In this document: positions 1 through 12,450 of the stretch, one piece after another | Numbering within the stretch: the stretch's first letter is position 1 | Layout: every line of letters begins with the position of its first letter | Position numbers and translations under genes: made by a program | Assembly: GCA_034336665.1 (NCBI GenBank) | Contig: CM067564.1 | Span: 46,106,451-46,170,450, forward strand | From: Luscinia megarhynchos | Taxonomy: Eukaryota; Chordata; Aves; Passeriformes; Turdidae | Reading direction: 5' to 3' | Length of the DNA stretch: 64,000 nt | The notes under the pieces: model-generated | Database searches by the model: none | The model's input: the letters and a program-made list of their open reading frames with translations, nothing else | Told to the model about the DNA's origin: nothing

Positions 1-3000
1 AGAAGAACACAAGACTGGAAAAACAACCACTGATGTAATGTACTTTCTAAACTAAACATACGGCATGCACTCTTGCAGCCATTTGAATAACGATTAAAAG
101 GAAAACCAAAACAAAGAGAATTTGGTCTGCTTAGTCCTGAATACTGAAAGAAAAAGTGTGAGCAGTTCCATGGTGCGTGGCTGGGAAATATTAGCCCTGA
201 ACTTTGCTCTGAATCATCTCTGCTCCTAGTAGGGAGAAAATAACAAAAAAGAAAATATTTTGTATGAGATAGAGGGAGTAGAAATGTGCATGGTAATTGG
301 AGCATGCCAGGCAGAGAAGTAATAGAAATGTCATGGACCTCCAGTGACCATCTTGTATGGTCCTACAAGGCCCATCTGAGATATCTTTATAGTCCAAATG
401 TCCAGTGGGACAAGCTTTGGAAAGAGGGCAGAAGATGATCAAGAGGATAACGAGCAGCGGATTCATTTACACTCCCATTTCACAGACAGAGAACTGAAGT
501 ATGAAAAGCTCAAAGCCTCTTTGCTGCCTCCCCTTCTCCCCATGTCTAATCTGTCCTGTTCACTGACACCACTTGTGACAGAGGGTTTTAGCAGGTGCAT
601 TGGTGGTTTCAGGATCAGGACCTATGCGACTTGTCCAAAATCTCAGAGGAAGTGTGCTGGAATAAAATCCAGATCTCTTGAGTCCTGCATCACTTTCTCA
701 GCCACAAACCCATCCTTCCTGTCTCTGCACGAATACAGAGCTGAGAGAAGTGACTTTACGTGCACATGCACATATCCAGAGTGCCTTTTAAGGGGTACAG
801 GCACACCAAAGTGAAAATTTCTTTAGAAATCACATTAATTCATGAGGCAATTTTGTTTATGTTTCTCTTGTTTCTCCTCCTTCAGGCATCACAATGGCAC
901 TTGCTTATGTGAGGTTTCTGACTGCTTTTTGTGGAATGAAAGAAAAATCACATGAATTTCAGCTGGAGCCATAGAACTTGATTTCATAATGCAAATCATT
1001 ACAACTCTGGTGCATCTGGTATGAGTCACTGGTATATTTCACTGAATTTCTTTGTATCTGAAGTGAATCGTTTTCCCTGGGAAGCTCCAAAGTAGAAACA
1101 ATGAGAAACTGGTTCTCCTTCTGCCATGAGAACTCAGGTTCAATATGAACAATAACAACTTTGATAAAGTTACCAAGCAGATTTTGTCTAGAGCTAAGAG
1201 AGCAATTTGTATTAAAGTGGCACACAGCTGATCTATGTTTTCAAAGAACCTTTAGTAGCAATCCTTATGGAATTAACAGATGACAAGTTCAAAGCATACA
1301 GAAGGAAGAGGCTCCTCTTTTGCTGTGAAATGTCTGGATAATAATAAATTCCCATGGATTAGATAAGAAATCACACAAACCTGTGAAAGAAAAGATCATC
1401 TAGGGCTGTGGATTACAAAGACACATTTCTGGCTCAAGAACTCCCTGAGCCACAAGCTCCTGGGATGAGGGAAAGAAAACTGCATTAGTGAACTCCAAGA
1501 TGTTAGAGACAGGCTTCCCAGAAATGCTCAGACTTGGGCTATCCTTCTCCTAAGTTAATAAATGCTGATACCAGTGAAAATAAAGGGATGCCTATGGACA
1601 GGGTGGGCTGGTCCATCATCCAAAAGACAGACAATGCATTAAATCTGGTTGGGTAGGCTCAATTTTTGTTCAGTGGGGAGATACAGGCACCTCTGGAGAT
1701 TGATTCATCCCAACCTAAGGCAGAAGTCCAAGATAAGTGGGGTCAATCACCCACTGTCTCACTTCATGACTTTAATAGAAATCAGAGTAAATAATTTATT
1801 TGGGATGTCTGGGGCAGTTAGAGACTGGAATTTTGGAAGTCTCTATGTGAGATAGATGCTTTTTTTTTTCTCTTAGGAGGGAATGGAGATGTAGTAAAGA
1901 CAGTCTGTGGAGCCTGTGTTTCATTTTACTCTGCAGTAAACAGATTTGGTCAGCTGCACCCTCCAGACTGCAGATTAGTGGGTGTTTAGTGCTGCCTGAG
2001 CTGTCCTAGGGGATCTGTCCTCACCTCCAGCAGATATCCTGGTTGCAGGTACCATGTCACACTCTTTGAATTCAGATCCTCTTAAATGAAGCCTTGTGCT
2101 CTTTAAAATGCCCTGTGACATTTTATTAAAGGTTTTTGAGCACCTCTCCAGAGGTTTGTGTCATTTCTACCACATATAGAAGTGGCTTGGGTAGCCCACA
2201 ACTTATAAAACTATAGTTGACACCTATGTGTGAGCAACTGAACTAAGACCATAATTCACAAATAAATATCTACACACAGACACATAAATCTGGGTGTCTG
2301 TCTGGAGCTCAATCCCAATTTTATCTTGTAGATGACCAAACCAAGGGAAGATGAGTTCTACCAAAAAATTATTTTGAAAAATTCTGCCTTAAGAACAGGA
2401 AGCATTTAATAGCTTTTGGAAGCACTCAGCGTGTTCAATAAGGAGCTCTTACTTTTTGTCTCTTCTCCCTAGCACTTCTTCCTCCAAAATCCCTGCTTGG
2501 AAGCAGGTGTAGAGCTCCAGCTACTGAATGAGAGCCACTTGTTCACAAAGGGCCCCTCAAGAATTAGCAATAAATGTCTCACGCCCACGAGTAATAGTTT
2601 CTAGTTTTAGAAACACATAAACCACAGAAGTATTTCCTTTTTTAGAATTTAGCATTTCATAATAGTGGAAAATAAAGTTTATTAAATTTGTAACACAATT
2701 AAAAAAAAAGCCATCTGCTACTTTATACTAGCTCTCAGTACAGTAAACAGAAAGTGTCTTTTAATCACCAGTTGGCCATTAGTTTGACAGAGCCTCTTCA
2801 TCACAAACCACAAGTCAGTCTTACACATGCAAGCAATTTTGATTTTTCTCAGGGAGAAAAATCTGCCCTCTCTTTCCAAATATCTCTGACAGGATGGTTT
2901 AGCTCAAAGCTTCTCAGTTAGGGCACGTTGACATAGATGGGCACGAATGGATGAGGCTCGTTTTGCCTCACTCTGAGCTGGCTGGATGTTGGCCAGCTCT

Positions 3001-3077
3001 GAACTGGAAATCATGTTAGGATGGAGCTCTGCCCAGGCTAATAAGATCTGTTGAAGGCAAATGCTGAGAAGCAAGAC
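1..3077. other. unique non-coding sequence
   Basis: I see no gene or recognisable repeat here. A strong acceptor-like site (long pyrimidine run, then CAG ending at 885) has only a GT 23 bases downstream as partner, so I do not call an exon. Open frames on both strands are short and domain-free. Short A and T runs (about 1860-1870 and 2701-2709) are the only simple sequence. Confidence 0.5.
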
Positions 3078-3295
3078 ATATTGGATATTAGGAAGGAATT
3101 CTTTACTGTAAGGGGGGTGAGGCAGCAGAACAAGTTGTCCAGAGAAGCTGCGGATGTCTCATCCCTGGAAATGTTCAAGGCCAGATGGGATGGAGCTCTG
3201 AACAACCTGATCTAGTGGAAGGTGTCCCTGCCCATGGCAGAGATGATCTCTAAGGTTCCTTCCAACCCAAACCATTCTGTGATACTGTGGTTCTG
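3078..3295 (+). mobile_element. CR1 LINE 3' fragment
   Basis: The sequence follows the end of CR1 ORF2 and the 3' UTR. It opens with the ATATTAGGAAGGAATTCTTT segment and passes through the 'cagagaagctg...ggatg' and 'gttcaaggccagatgg' blocks. It ends in the TTCCAACCCAAACCATTC motif and a degraded ATTCTATG-type tail. It is a 5'-truncated plus-strand copy of about 220 bases with many substitutions, so it is old and immobile. Confidence 0.9.
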
Positions 3296-3700
3296 AGTTT
3301 CTATGGGAATAATTTTTCACTCCAGGTCAATTTTTAATAATGGAAATAATTCAGGGGCTGAAGGATAGCATGAAAGATTGCACACATGGGGTTTTTTCCT
3401 CTCCAAATGTTGATCTAATAAAAAAAAAGGCTTGAAATGAAGAGGTCCCTTTGCTGGCTGTTGTGGTCTGAGGTCACAGTTAAGTAGCAGAACACCAACA
3501 GTTAATAGGGCAGAACCTGGTTCTTCCTAAACTGTGTGAATTGATAGCACAGCCTGGGATGTCAAACACATGACACTGATGTGGAGTCAGCATGAGTGAG
3601 AGTAGAATGAAACCCCTTGTGAGTTACCATTGCTCTGGATTTCTCTGATTTCTGGCAGGTTTATGGCAAGGTCTTTACAATATTTTAACTTTGGGTTTTT

Positions 3701-3714
3701 GTGTGTGTGTGTGT
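3701..3714. repeat. (GT)7 microsatellite
   Basis: Seven uninterrupted GT units follow a short T run. The array is short and probably only weakly polymorphic. Confidence 0.9.
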
Positions 3715-3892
3715 TTAACGTCCTGTCCATGTGAATGCTGCATTACCACAGTGTGCTCCCCAGGGCATCCCTCCTACATACACACAAAGTTCTGCTTAAT
3801 GTTTCACTTGGATTTATTTGAATCTTTTATTATTGCAGCACTGAATGAATACTTGCATTAAAACTACTTGCCCCAGTCATTTCACCAAAAAG

Positions 3893-3909
3893 TTTTTTTT
3901 TTTTTTTTT
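3893..3909. repeat. T17 homopolymer
   Basis: A run of 17 T. It lies just upstream of a unique A/T-rich stretch (about 3920-4110) that has no repeat signature. Confidence 0.9.
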
Positions 3910-4340
3910 CAAATTGCTTCGTCACATGGAGGTCACATTGACACTACTTACAATTCATTGCTGCAGATGTTCTGAAAAATTAAAATTTTGTCATCCACAA
4001 GACTTTTAATTGCCTAATTGAACACGAGAAAATACCAAATACCAAATACTGTCAGGTCCTACTTAATGGTCAAAAATTTAAATGGAGCTTGTACTGATTA
4101 TGTTTTTGCAGAAAAAAGGAAAATTTGAAATAACTTTTCTGATGTGCCAATTTTATAAATGGAAATGGAGAATTTTTCTGAATCAGAAGATTTGAAGCAC
4201 TTCACAATTTGTTCTCAACAGCTCATGGAATAGTTCACCCCAGCTTTCCATGGAAAAATATAATTACAGCAATTCTCAGGCTGATTTAGATTATCTTATG
4301 AAGAATTATGTGCTTGCTCTGAAGTCCATATAGAATGAAA

Positions 4341-4624
4341 AATTCATGGAATTTGGGTTGGAGATGACCTTAAAGCCCATCTCGTTCCAACCCCCTGCAA
4401 TGGGCAGGAACACCTTCCACAAGCCCAGGTTGCTCCAAGCCCCATCCAGCCTGACCTTTGGACACTTCCAGGGATCCAGGGGCAGCCACAGCTGCTCTGG
4501 GCACTCTGTACCAGGGCCTCCCCACCCTCCCAGGAAAGAATTTCTTTCTAATATCCAATCCAAACATGCCCTCTGTAAGTTTAAAGCCACTGCCCTTGGT
4601 TTCCCTTGCAAAAAGTTCCTCACT
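4341..4624 (-). mobile_element. CR1 LINE 3' fragment, minus strand
   Basis: Read on the minus strand this is the CR1 3' end. On the plus strand it starts with the reverse of the tail ('ttgggttggagatgacctt'). It continues through 'ccccctgcaatgggcagg', 'ccaagccccatccagcctg' and 'gcagccacagctgctctggg' to the reverse of the ORF2 end ('aaagccactgcccttgg'). It is about 280 bases and 5'-truncated. The open frames of 65 to 105 codons seen here on both strands are readings of this element, not genes. Confidence 0.93.
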
Positions 4625-7214
4625 ATGGACTTTTAATTCAAGTTATATTATATTATATATTTTTAATATATTTTAAATTAATAAGCTTTACTACATTATC
4701 ATTACTCAAATTTAAATAATTTCAGCTGTTCTGTGTAGGCAAGACCAATGTAGGGATAAGACATGGAATTCTTCTGCTGGATCTCTGAATGCTCCTGTTT
4801 CCTGCTATAATACTGGCAGTTTCCATCAGCACTGACACAAATTTTGGCAAGTCAAACCATTCTTCTACATCTGAGAGACAACAGCTTGGCTTGTTGGTCC
4901 TGTCATGGAACCTCTTTCCCTGTCACAGGTAGCACAAGGCTGTGGTTTCTCCACTTTCATGAGACAGGAGCATACATGGGTGATGGATTAGTTGTCCTAC
5001 TGCCTCTGGGGTTTTGGGTCTTGTGGAGGGAAAGCAAGAGGATGGAAAACTGCAAAGCAGCCTGGGAGTTTGTAAATCACATCAGCAAGTGTGAAGGGTT
5101 TCACTTAGCAAACTGGGTTTATCTTGTGTGTTATTTTGTCCCTATTATTGGCCTTTTTCAAACAATAATAATAATAAAAAAGAAAACTATTTCATTTCAC
5201 TGGCAAGGAAATATTAACCTGCTACATTAAATTGAAGTGGGGGAAATAAGGAGGGAAAATCAATAGTAGCTCAAAGATACTACATTTCTACAAATGAGAA
5301 ATCAACTCTTTCACTGAGACATTAACCCAAAGAGAAAAACATTGTTCTAAACTCAGCAATGATATTAGACACTGGAGAACTCATCTGGCTGACATGTTTT
5401 TCAGCTTTCACTGGCCTAGGAAGTTAGATGTTAGCCCAAAGAGAATCCATGAGGAGCAGTGTCTTTTGAATCACTTTTTAGAACTTGATTTCATTCACTT
5501 TTGTAGACCAAAATGATGGTATTGCCCTGATTGCTTGATGCTGCTGCAAGGACAAAAATATCAAGTCATACTTTAGGGAGAACTCCTCTCCTCAAGTTGA
5601 AGTTTAGGGCATACTTGATGTCCAGACCCTCTATAATCAACAAGCACTTCCCCAGGATAATTGTCACATCCTAAATGAAGTGGCTAGAGGAGGCAAGCTG
5701 ATAAAATTTCAATGTTCTCTGCTGAGTGTAGAAGGATCCTGTGTTTTTTTACCTATCCTAGAAAGCAGCAACTGAGAGGAACCACATGGTGGTTAATTCA
5801 AGACCAATGAATGTGGCAAATTCCTCCCATGGCATTGCAAGCACCTCTGGCAGATGTGACCTGAACTGTCCATCAACCCCTGTCCCCTGTGCCACCACAG
5901 CAGGTGGGACAGATAAATAAACCACTGATGTAAACTGGGCTTTTTGTTTAGAGCTGGGCAGAGTACCAGCAGCCTGGGAAGAAAAGGGCTGTTCTTGTAC
6001 AGCCTGGTCAACAAAAGTTCCCAGGGAGAGGTTTCACTTGTAGGCAGAGGGAGCCTGAAGAGCATTTGGAAAAAAACCTTATCCACTCCAATCTCCAGGT
6101 CTTCATTCAGCCACTCGCTGGATTTCCCAGCTGCTCTACTAAAAATAAATTGATGAAAATGAAAACTTTCTCTTGGCAGGGATTTTGACAAGTGTCTAAT
6201 GTAGACCTGTGCTGGTGCAGTCAATGAGTAATAATATCAGCATAGCCAGCTATGGGAGAGGTTTCTATTTTTCCTTTTTCTTTTTCCTTAGGAAGGGGGA
6301 GGGCCACGCTGCAGCACATTATTTACAGTACAACGTGATTCAATTGCCAGAGGGGGAAAAGAAGCCAGCCCATTGTTCAAGGACTATACATGGATTGAAC
6401 ATTAAGAAGTAAATTTCCCTGCCTGAAAAATGTAACCCCCACTCTCTCCCTTTGGCACAGCTTCATCTGGGAGTTTTACACCTGAAACTTGGCTTCCAAA
6501 AGAAGACCAAAATCCCCACTCAGGTCAGACCCAAATGAAGGCCATCTTTGTTGCATCCTAAAGAAGGAATTTTGCTGCCTTATGGAGCAGTATTTTCTAT
6601 TAATTTTTAAAGAGAGGATTTGTTACAGTTGTAAAGAAGGCTGCAAAAGGTACAGCTGGGTTACACCAGCTCAGGATCTCACAGATTTTCCTCTAAAGTC
6701 CCTTTGACTGATTTTTAAAGGTGTCTGATGTAAACACAAAGACCAGCTTCAGTTCCAGTGGGGATGGGATGAGCTCAGCCTCATGAATTGTACCAAGGCC
6801 TTGAGCTACAGCAAACTGCTCTCTCCACCAACTATTGAGATGCACAGTTCACCAGAATGGGGCAACCATCCCCTATAAGGCAAAAAGTAAAAACATCAAA
6901 ATAATAAATACAAACCCTAAAAGTCTGGAAAATATTTGTCAAGCCTTGTGGTTCTCCTCTTGTGGGAACAAGCATCAGCAAGTGCTGAGGACTGACAAAG
7001 GGAGATCTCTTCTGTAATTCTGAAACCCTTCTGGAGGATGAGGAAAAGTGTTGGAAAACTTTTGCTACACAGCTTTCAAAAACAAATGATGACTTATTTG
7101 TGGCATACTTTGTACAAACTCATATGATAGCTGAGTAATTATTGGAAGTCTTTTTTTCCCCCATCAGTTTAGTGGCACTGTTAAGCCTGCCAAAATGAAT
7201 GAAGCATCATATGG
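4625..7214. other. unique non-coding sequence
   Basis: No recognised repeat or gene. Open frames at 4844-5230 (plus, 128 codons) and 5793-6224 (minus, 143 codons) are the longest here. Neither has a domain, signal sequence or codon pattern I recognise, and neither lies in a convincing splice context. Confidence 0.45.
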
Positions 7215-7445
7215 AAATCATAGAATAATAAAGGGACTTTAATCATCATCTAGTTCTAACATCTATGATAAACTCAGTTGCTCTCCTCTGGACTCATTCC
7301 ATATCTCCATGCCTTTCCTGTGCCAGGGTTCCCAGAGCTGGATGCAGTGCTCCTGGTGAGGTCTCACAAGAGTAGAGTAGTGGAGGACAGTAGAGAAGAG
7401 TAGCTGATGGATTGCTGAAGAATCCCTTGCCGACCATGGCTGCAA
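7215..7445 (-). mobile_element. CR1 LINE fragment with internal deletion, minus strand
   Basis: The first 50 bases are the reverse of a CR1 3' tail ('catagaataataaaggga', 'catcatctagttctaac'). From about 7275 the sequence instead matches a part of ORF2 that lies several hundred bases further upstream in the family ('ctcctctggactc', 'cccagagctggatgcagtgctcc', 'gaggtctcacaagag'). The normal intervening block is missing, so the copy has lost its middle or joins two fragments. The right edge is approximate. Confidence 0.75.
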
Positions 7446-7943
7446 GTTCCCAGAAAGTGCTGATAAAATATCCATCTAGGAATACCCAGGCTTTGCAGTA
7501 ATAATTCACTGGGAATTGCATGGCCTACTTGCTGAATATTTGCAAAAAATGCCTGTGTGAAGCCAGTACTCACTGTTTACACAGCCATTAATGAACATTC
7601 ACGGATTTATTTTTCCCTGAGTTTCTTTCTCTAACTAAATTACAAGTGCAAAAACAAGATTGTGGTCATATCATGTTTAAACAGGCAAAGTTTCAAACAT
7701 GAAGCCACATCTATTATTCAGCACAATCTTCTAAAAACATTAAAAGATGCCTTTTTGAACTTTGTGGTTATTTTTGTTAGAAGACAAAGCCTCTTCAGGT
7801 TACATTTTACTGTGAAGCCAGGGTGTGAGTAGCAATTACAATGCTTTGTGTATGGTGCAGTGCTACTCCTGACTTACCTAAAAGGATTCCCTCTCTCCTT
7901 CTTTCCCTTTTTTTCATTCCTCCCATCTCTGGACACCATCAGA

Positions 7944-8015
7944 TAATCATGGAATCATTTAGGTTGGAAAAGACCTTTAAGACCATTGGTCCAACTGCTG
8001 ATTTTATTAAACCAC
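7944..8015 (-). mobile_element. CR1 LINE tail remnant, second subfamily
   Basis: The string 'aatcatggaatcatttagg' followed by 'ttggaaaagacctttaagacc' and 'ggtccaac' is the reversed 3' end of a CR1 subfamily. It differs from the 'gggttggaagggacc' class seen elsewhere in the window. Only about 70 bases are clear. It lies inside a 114-codon plus-strand open frame (7841-8185), which argues against that frame being an ordinary gene. Confidence 0.8.
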
Positions 8016-8109
8016 CCCCTTCACATGCTGAGCTCTTTGCTGAGATACTCTCCTTTGTAACCTGGCAAAAACCAGCTCAGCTCTGTTGCTGTGTTGTTTT
8101 TTCTGCCAG

Positions 8110-8181
8110 TTCAGAGCTGCTCTGGTGCAGAAAGGGACCTGAGGTGCCCTGGGAGCTGATGGAAGTGGTGGAAGGATGTAG
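8110..8181 (+). other. splice-flanked segment, candidate exon
   Basis: A T-rich tract ending in TGCCAG at 8109 is a good acceptor, and GTAG followed by GTAAGA at 8182 is a good donor. The 72 bases between are open in the second frame (beginning SELLWCRKGPEV) and closed in the other two. I recognise no protein family. Pseudo-exons with signals of this quality are common in bird introns, so this is only a candidate. The CR1 remnant about 100 bases upstream would lie in the intron. Confidence 0.15.
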
Positions 8182-9714
8182 GTAAGAAGTGGAGGAGTAG
8201 GAAGGAAGGAAGGAGTGAGACCACCCCAGCTGCCGTACTTAAATGAATTCATCTGTGTTATCTACCTGCATCCTGTGTGCAGTCAGTCTTCTCTGCACTC
8301 ATGGCAAAAATTAATAAAAGAAAAGATGCACTTAGAGTAAGGGTTGAGAGGTTACACTGTTTGCATCCTCAGGCATTTAAAAACTTTCATAAATCTGGCT
8401 GGATTCGATTAACTTTAATTTTAGACTCATGTTCAACCCTAAGCAGGAGTGTAGTCTCCCAGAGTCCACTGAATCACTAATCTGCTTCCATTTTACTACA
8501 CACTTATGTTCTTTGCACAGAATGGAGAGAGGAAAGGACTTGATAAAAAATTAACAAGCACAGATTAGCTATGTGCACCAATTCTTTTCTGTGCTGTATC
8601 AGCAACCTTGCCTCACTGTCTTCCTATCCATTATCAAACAAGGTTTCCTCTTCACTAGGAGAGAGATGTGAATTCAGAGTGGAACTTGAAGCTTGGTAAA
8701 AAGCTGGGAAGCAGCTTTAGGGAATTCAAAGTAAATTCAGTGTATTAGAAATAATTGTTTTTCTAGAACTATCCCAAATAGATGTAAAATTAAGAAAGTC
8801 ACTGTCCTTATCTGTAAGGACAAGAGTTCAGCTGGTGGGAATCTGAGCTGAAAATATTGCAAGAGTGAAGCACTTGGAATAGGAAGTCAGGGTTATTGTA
8901 CTACAGGGGACTCCAAATCATTATTTTTTTCTGTCTCCCATTGGTAAGGAAAAGAAAAAAACACCTGCATGGCCAAAGTTCTGAAATGATGTGTAGGATA
9001 AGTGGAATTGACAATTTCATTTTTACTTCATTGATTTGACTTGTCTGTTTTGATTTATAATCCAATTCTGGACTAAAATAGAAATGTTTTGAATATGGCA
9101 ACAACATTGAAGACATTGCTGTAAATCATAAATATATTTAGATTTTATCACAATTAATTAAAAAAAATACTGATGGGATGAAATCACTATTTTCTAAAAG
9201 AATGAAGTTAATGATCCCAGTGGAAACATTTGGCTTGAATTATCTCTGACTTGCATTTATCTAATTTAGGGATGGTGCCACAAAGCCACCTGGGATAAAA
9301 CCTTGAATCTGAGAAGGGGAGTATATACAGTGAAGAGCTCTCTTAATTGTACCTGCTTGTATTGATTGGCTTTTAGTCTTCCAGGAGTGGAAGTGGAAAT
9401 CATGATCCAGCCACTGTTATTTCTGGCCTGAATTTTGAAATGTATGCCTTTTTCACCAGCCTGTATATTTCTAAATTCTTTCTGTTTGCTTCAATACATC
9501 TTAGTGCTCTTCCACTCTTAGTGCTGTGAAAGAGAGAAGGAAGAAATAGCTGCTCACCTCATTTTCATGAACATGTGTAATTTACTTTAATTTTCTGGAT
9601 GCCTTTTTTGTTTTAGAAGGAATATTGAGCAGGTATTTTGTTCTTGGGGAAAAGCAGTGGCCAGAGTTCTGCCTGAACATAAATCTGTTAAGGAGGTGAC
9701 CTTATCTAAGTTGG
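8182..9714. other. unique A/T-rich non-coding sequence
   Basis: No repeat or gene recognised. A purine-rich patch (about 8180-8220) is the only compositional feature. Confidence 0.45.
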
Positions 9715-10117
9715 GATCAAGGAGGACATGGACCTGAAGGAGCTGTTCATCCTGGGGAAGAGAAGACCTCAGAGCACCTTCCAGCACCTAAAGGAGATCT
9801 ACAGGAGAGCTGGAGAGGAACTCTGGAGAAGAGCATGGAGGGATAGGACAAGGGACAATGGCTTCAGACTCAAAGAGGGTGGGTTCAGATCAGATATTAG
9901 GAAGAAATGTTTAATCTCTGGGGGGTGAGGCTTGGTACAGGTTCCCCAGAGAAGCTGTGGCTGCTCCATCCCTGGAAGTGTCCAAGGACAGGTTGGATGG
10001 GGCTTGGAGCAGCCTGGGATAGTGGAAAATGTTCCTGGCCATAGCAGGGGGATTGACACTGCATGATCTTTAAGTTATCTTCCAACCCAAAGCATTTTGT
10101 AATTCTGCAATTCTGTC
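9715..10117 (+). mobile_element. CR1 LINE 3' fragment (about 400 bases)
   Basis: The copy starts in the ORF2 C-terminal coding region ('aaggaggacatggacctg', 'ggggaagagaagacc'). It continues through 'ggataggacaagggacaatgg', the ATATTAGGAAGAAATG segment and 'cagagaagctgtggctgc'. It ends in 'cttccaacccaaagcatttt' with a decayed octamer tail. The ORF2 frame is broken by substitutions and small indels. The open frames at 9728-9928 (plus) and 9799-10085 (minus) are readings of this element. Confidence 0.93.
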
Positions 10118-10118
10118 A

Positions 10119-12159
10119 TTGCTCATTTGTTTGCCTGAGCCACACCTGGAATACTGACACCAGGCTTATGACCTGACAAAGCTGTTGGGCTGTTTTTCCA
10201 TGGATTCAACCAAAAATTCACTGCACAACTCACAAAACAATAGTGATAAATTTTTGGACATTTATTTCATCTGGGGAGGAAACCTCCTTGCAGTGCCTCG
10301 TTCAGTGCTGAGTTTCCACACTCACTGTGAGACAATCATTAGGGCTCACTCCCTGAGAGATAGTGAGACCTTACTGCATGAGATTTGCCAGCTAAAAAAC
10401 ATCCTGTGGAAGGATATGCTGTTGGTATCTGCCTTACAATCTCTGTGGGATTCAGGTGCCTGTCTGTGTGCTTGCACAAAGCTCTGATTTTGGGTGCAGG
10501 TTCACAAAGCCATGTGCCACATGAAGCACCTGGGGCCACATGAAGCACCTCTCTTCCTCTGGTGATGTCAAATAATTCAGTTTCCACTTCCTCTGCATGT
10601 GTAAGACCCACAGCCACATTCCTTGCAAACAGGGTCTGAAGGAACAGGTAAGTCAGCACAGCACCTTCTTGCTCCTGCCAAATTGTCACAAAATCCTGAA
10701 TTTTGGATGAAAAGCTGCATCTGCCTAAAGAGAGCTCAGAGAGAGACCTAGGCTACAGTACATGGGAGGCTTTTGGAAATTACACTTGCAGGCAATTAAA
10801 GGTTGCATTGCTTAGCTATGTCATAACCCATCACTATGAACAAGGCATTAGTTACTGCCTTGACTATGTCAATTCTTAATTCCATTAGTGAAAGTTTCTT
10901 TATTTGCCTCTTTTCTCAATACATAGCAATGAAAACAGAAAATTACCACCAAATTCAAAGTAACTGAACAGATAAGCTTCTTTCCCCGCTCTGTGCCAAA
11001 AAAAAAAATCCCCTTTCTAACCTTAGAGATCCAGTAAACATCCTGACAATCTCCTGAAATGACACATGGATGGACTAAACTGTCTGATTATCTGAGAAAG
11101 GTTTACTGAGGTGTAAGGTGAACTACACAAGCCAAATTAAAGATTCTACATCAGTCCTTCTGTATCTGACTGGGTGGAAAAAGTATGAAGTGCCACATTT
11201 GGCTTCCTCTGACTTGTTCTCTAGGACTAGAAGTTATTCTTACATCCCTGGAAGTTGAGCATCAGCTTAAGCTCCTTGAGCACAGACATGGAATGCTTGC
11301 AGATAGAAATGTGCATGTCAAAAGCCAGCCTGTCTCCTCCAGTTCCAGCCTTCTGCCTGCCCTTGTGCAGCTCAGTCATGATAAAACTAATGCATGGGGA
11401 GTCTGAAACAATGCAGGTTTAAACAAATTGATGTTTTTTAAATTTGCTGCTTTTTAAATCTCACTCATTGTTCATTAAGTAGTACTCTTGAACTTCTCCC
11501 AATCCCTGGAGTGAATTGAGAAGCTGGGACAAAAGTGGGAGTGAGTCACAAGTGAAAGCATTTTTTTTAAACTTTAACCCCTGATGTAGGAGTATCAGTT
11601 TTAGCTGCCTGAGCTATGTGAAATTAATTCCACAATTAGTGATGTAGAGCTGATTGCCCTGGGATTAACAGCATAGAGCTTGACAAGGGCTCTGTGCAGG
11701 CACAACATTCTGTGATGACCAAAACTTCTACATTGGTGCTGCAAACTTCCCCATTTACCTCCCGTTCTGCTTTCAGACTACAGCTCCTGGGTTTCAGGAC
11801 AGTGTTAAGGGATTACTGCCTTCAGCTGGGTGCTGAAATGAATCCCATGGTGTTTAGGTGGCAGCTGCCTGGCAGGATTTGTATGTGGGTTCAAGTGCTC
11901 TCTTGACTCTCAGCGACAGCTAAATGTCCAAAGGACTTTTTAAAAATCCATTAGTGGCTAGTGGCACATTTAGTTGTGTGGTTACCTCAATAAATCTCTG
12001 TGTAAATTAGAGGAAAATGATAATCAAATTCCTTAACATTTGCAAACTGCTTTGTGACCGATAGGTGTATCAACTATTATTAGCCCACAGGCAGAGCTAC
12101 TCTTATCACTGCCACCAATATCTCAGCTCGTTTTACTTGGCAGGATTTAAACCTAACGG
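10119..12159. other. unique non-coding sequence with a weak ancient-repeat trace
   Basis: Mostly featureless. A good donor-like site (AACAG|GTAAGTC at 10647/10648) lacks a good acceptor upstream. At about 12040-12150 the order 'tgcaaactgctttg', 'aactattattagccca' and 'caggatttaaacc' loosely follows the MIR/CORE-SINE plan, but is too diverged to call. Confidence 0.4.
10516..10550. repeat. two-copy 16-base direct repeat
   Basis: GCCACATGAAGCACCT occurs at 10516-10531 and again, without a change, at 10535-10550. The three-base spacer gives a period of 19. It looks like a small replication-slippage duplication. Confidence 0.9.
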
Positions 12160-12450
12160 TTCTTATCATAAAAAGAGAAAGAAAGTGTCATCAGAACTGA
12201 TTGAACTACATATTGGCTACGTTGTGTTGTAATGGCTGTCAAAGATAAAACACAGGGGTGGCTTATCTTGTTTCCTAATCGTCTTCAGGTGTAATGTTGT
12301 CATTCATTTTGTTAACTCTCTCTTTGTATTTAAAGCCGGGGGAGACCACAAACTGAAAAATACGCATTCGGTCTATTTCTGCTTCCTATTGGTCTGTTTG
12401 TGGGAATAATCGTTTCAAACTCGGCGACCACAAATGAGTTTATGTTTATA
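12160..12450. promoter_or_regulatory. candidate conserved regulatory block
   Basis: This is non-repetitive sequence that keeps several CpG (for example TACGCATTCGG near 12361 and TCGGCGACC near 12421) inside otherwise A/T-rich, CpG-poor DNA. Visible motifs are GATAA at 12244 and its complement CTTATC at 12262. There are also an inverted CCAAT box (ATTGG, 12388-12392) and two RUNX-type ACCACA cores (12345-12350 and 12427-12432). A FOX-like GTTTATGTTTA follows at about 12438. The call rests on motif density and lack of repeat decay only; conservation itself cannot be seen here. Confidence 0.25.

Noticed and set aside
886..908. 23-base segment after a strong acceptor
   Set aside because: The donor (TTAT|GTGAGG) lacks the usual exon-side AG, and the segment is very short; weaker than the other candidates.
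3930..3942. Oestrogen-response-like palindrome (AGGTCACATTGAC)
   Set aside because: Only one half-site is good; the second half does not match well enough.
10581..10647. Segment ending in an excellent donor (AACAG|GTAAGTC)
   Set aside because: The upstream acceptor has a poor pyrimidine tract.
12040..12150. MIR-like fragment
   Set aside because: Only scattered matches to the expected block order; could be chance.
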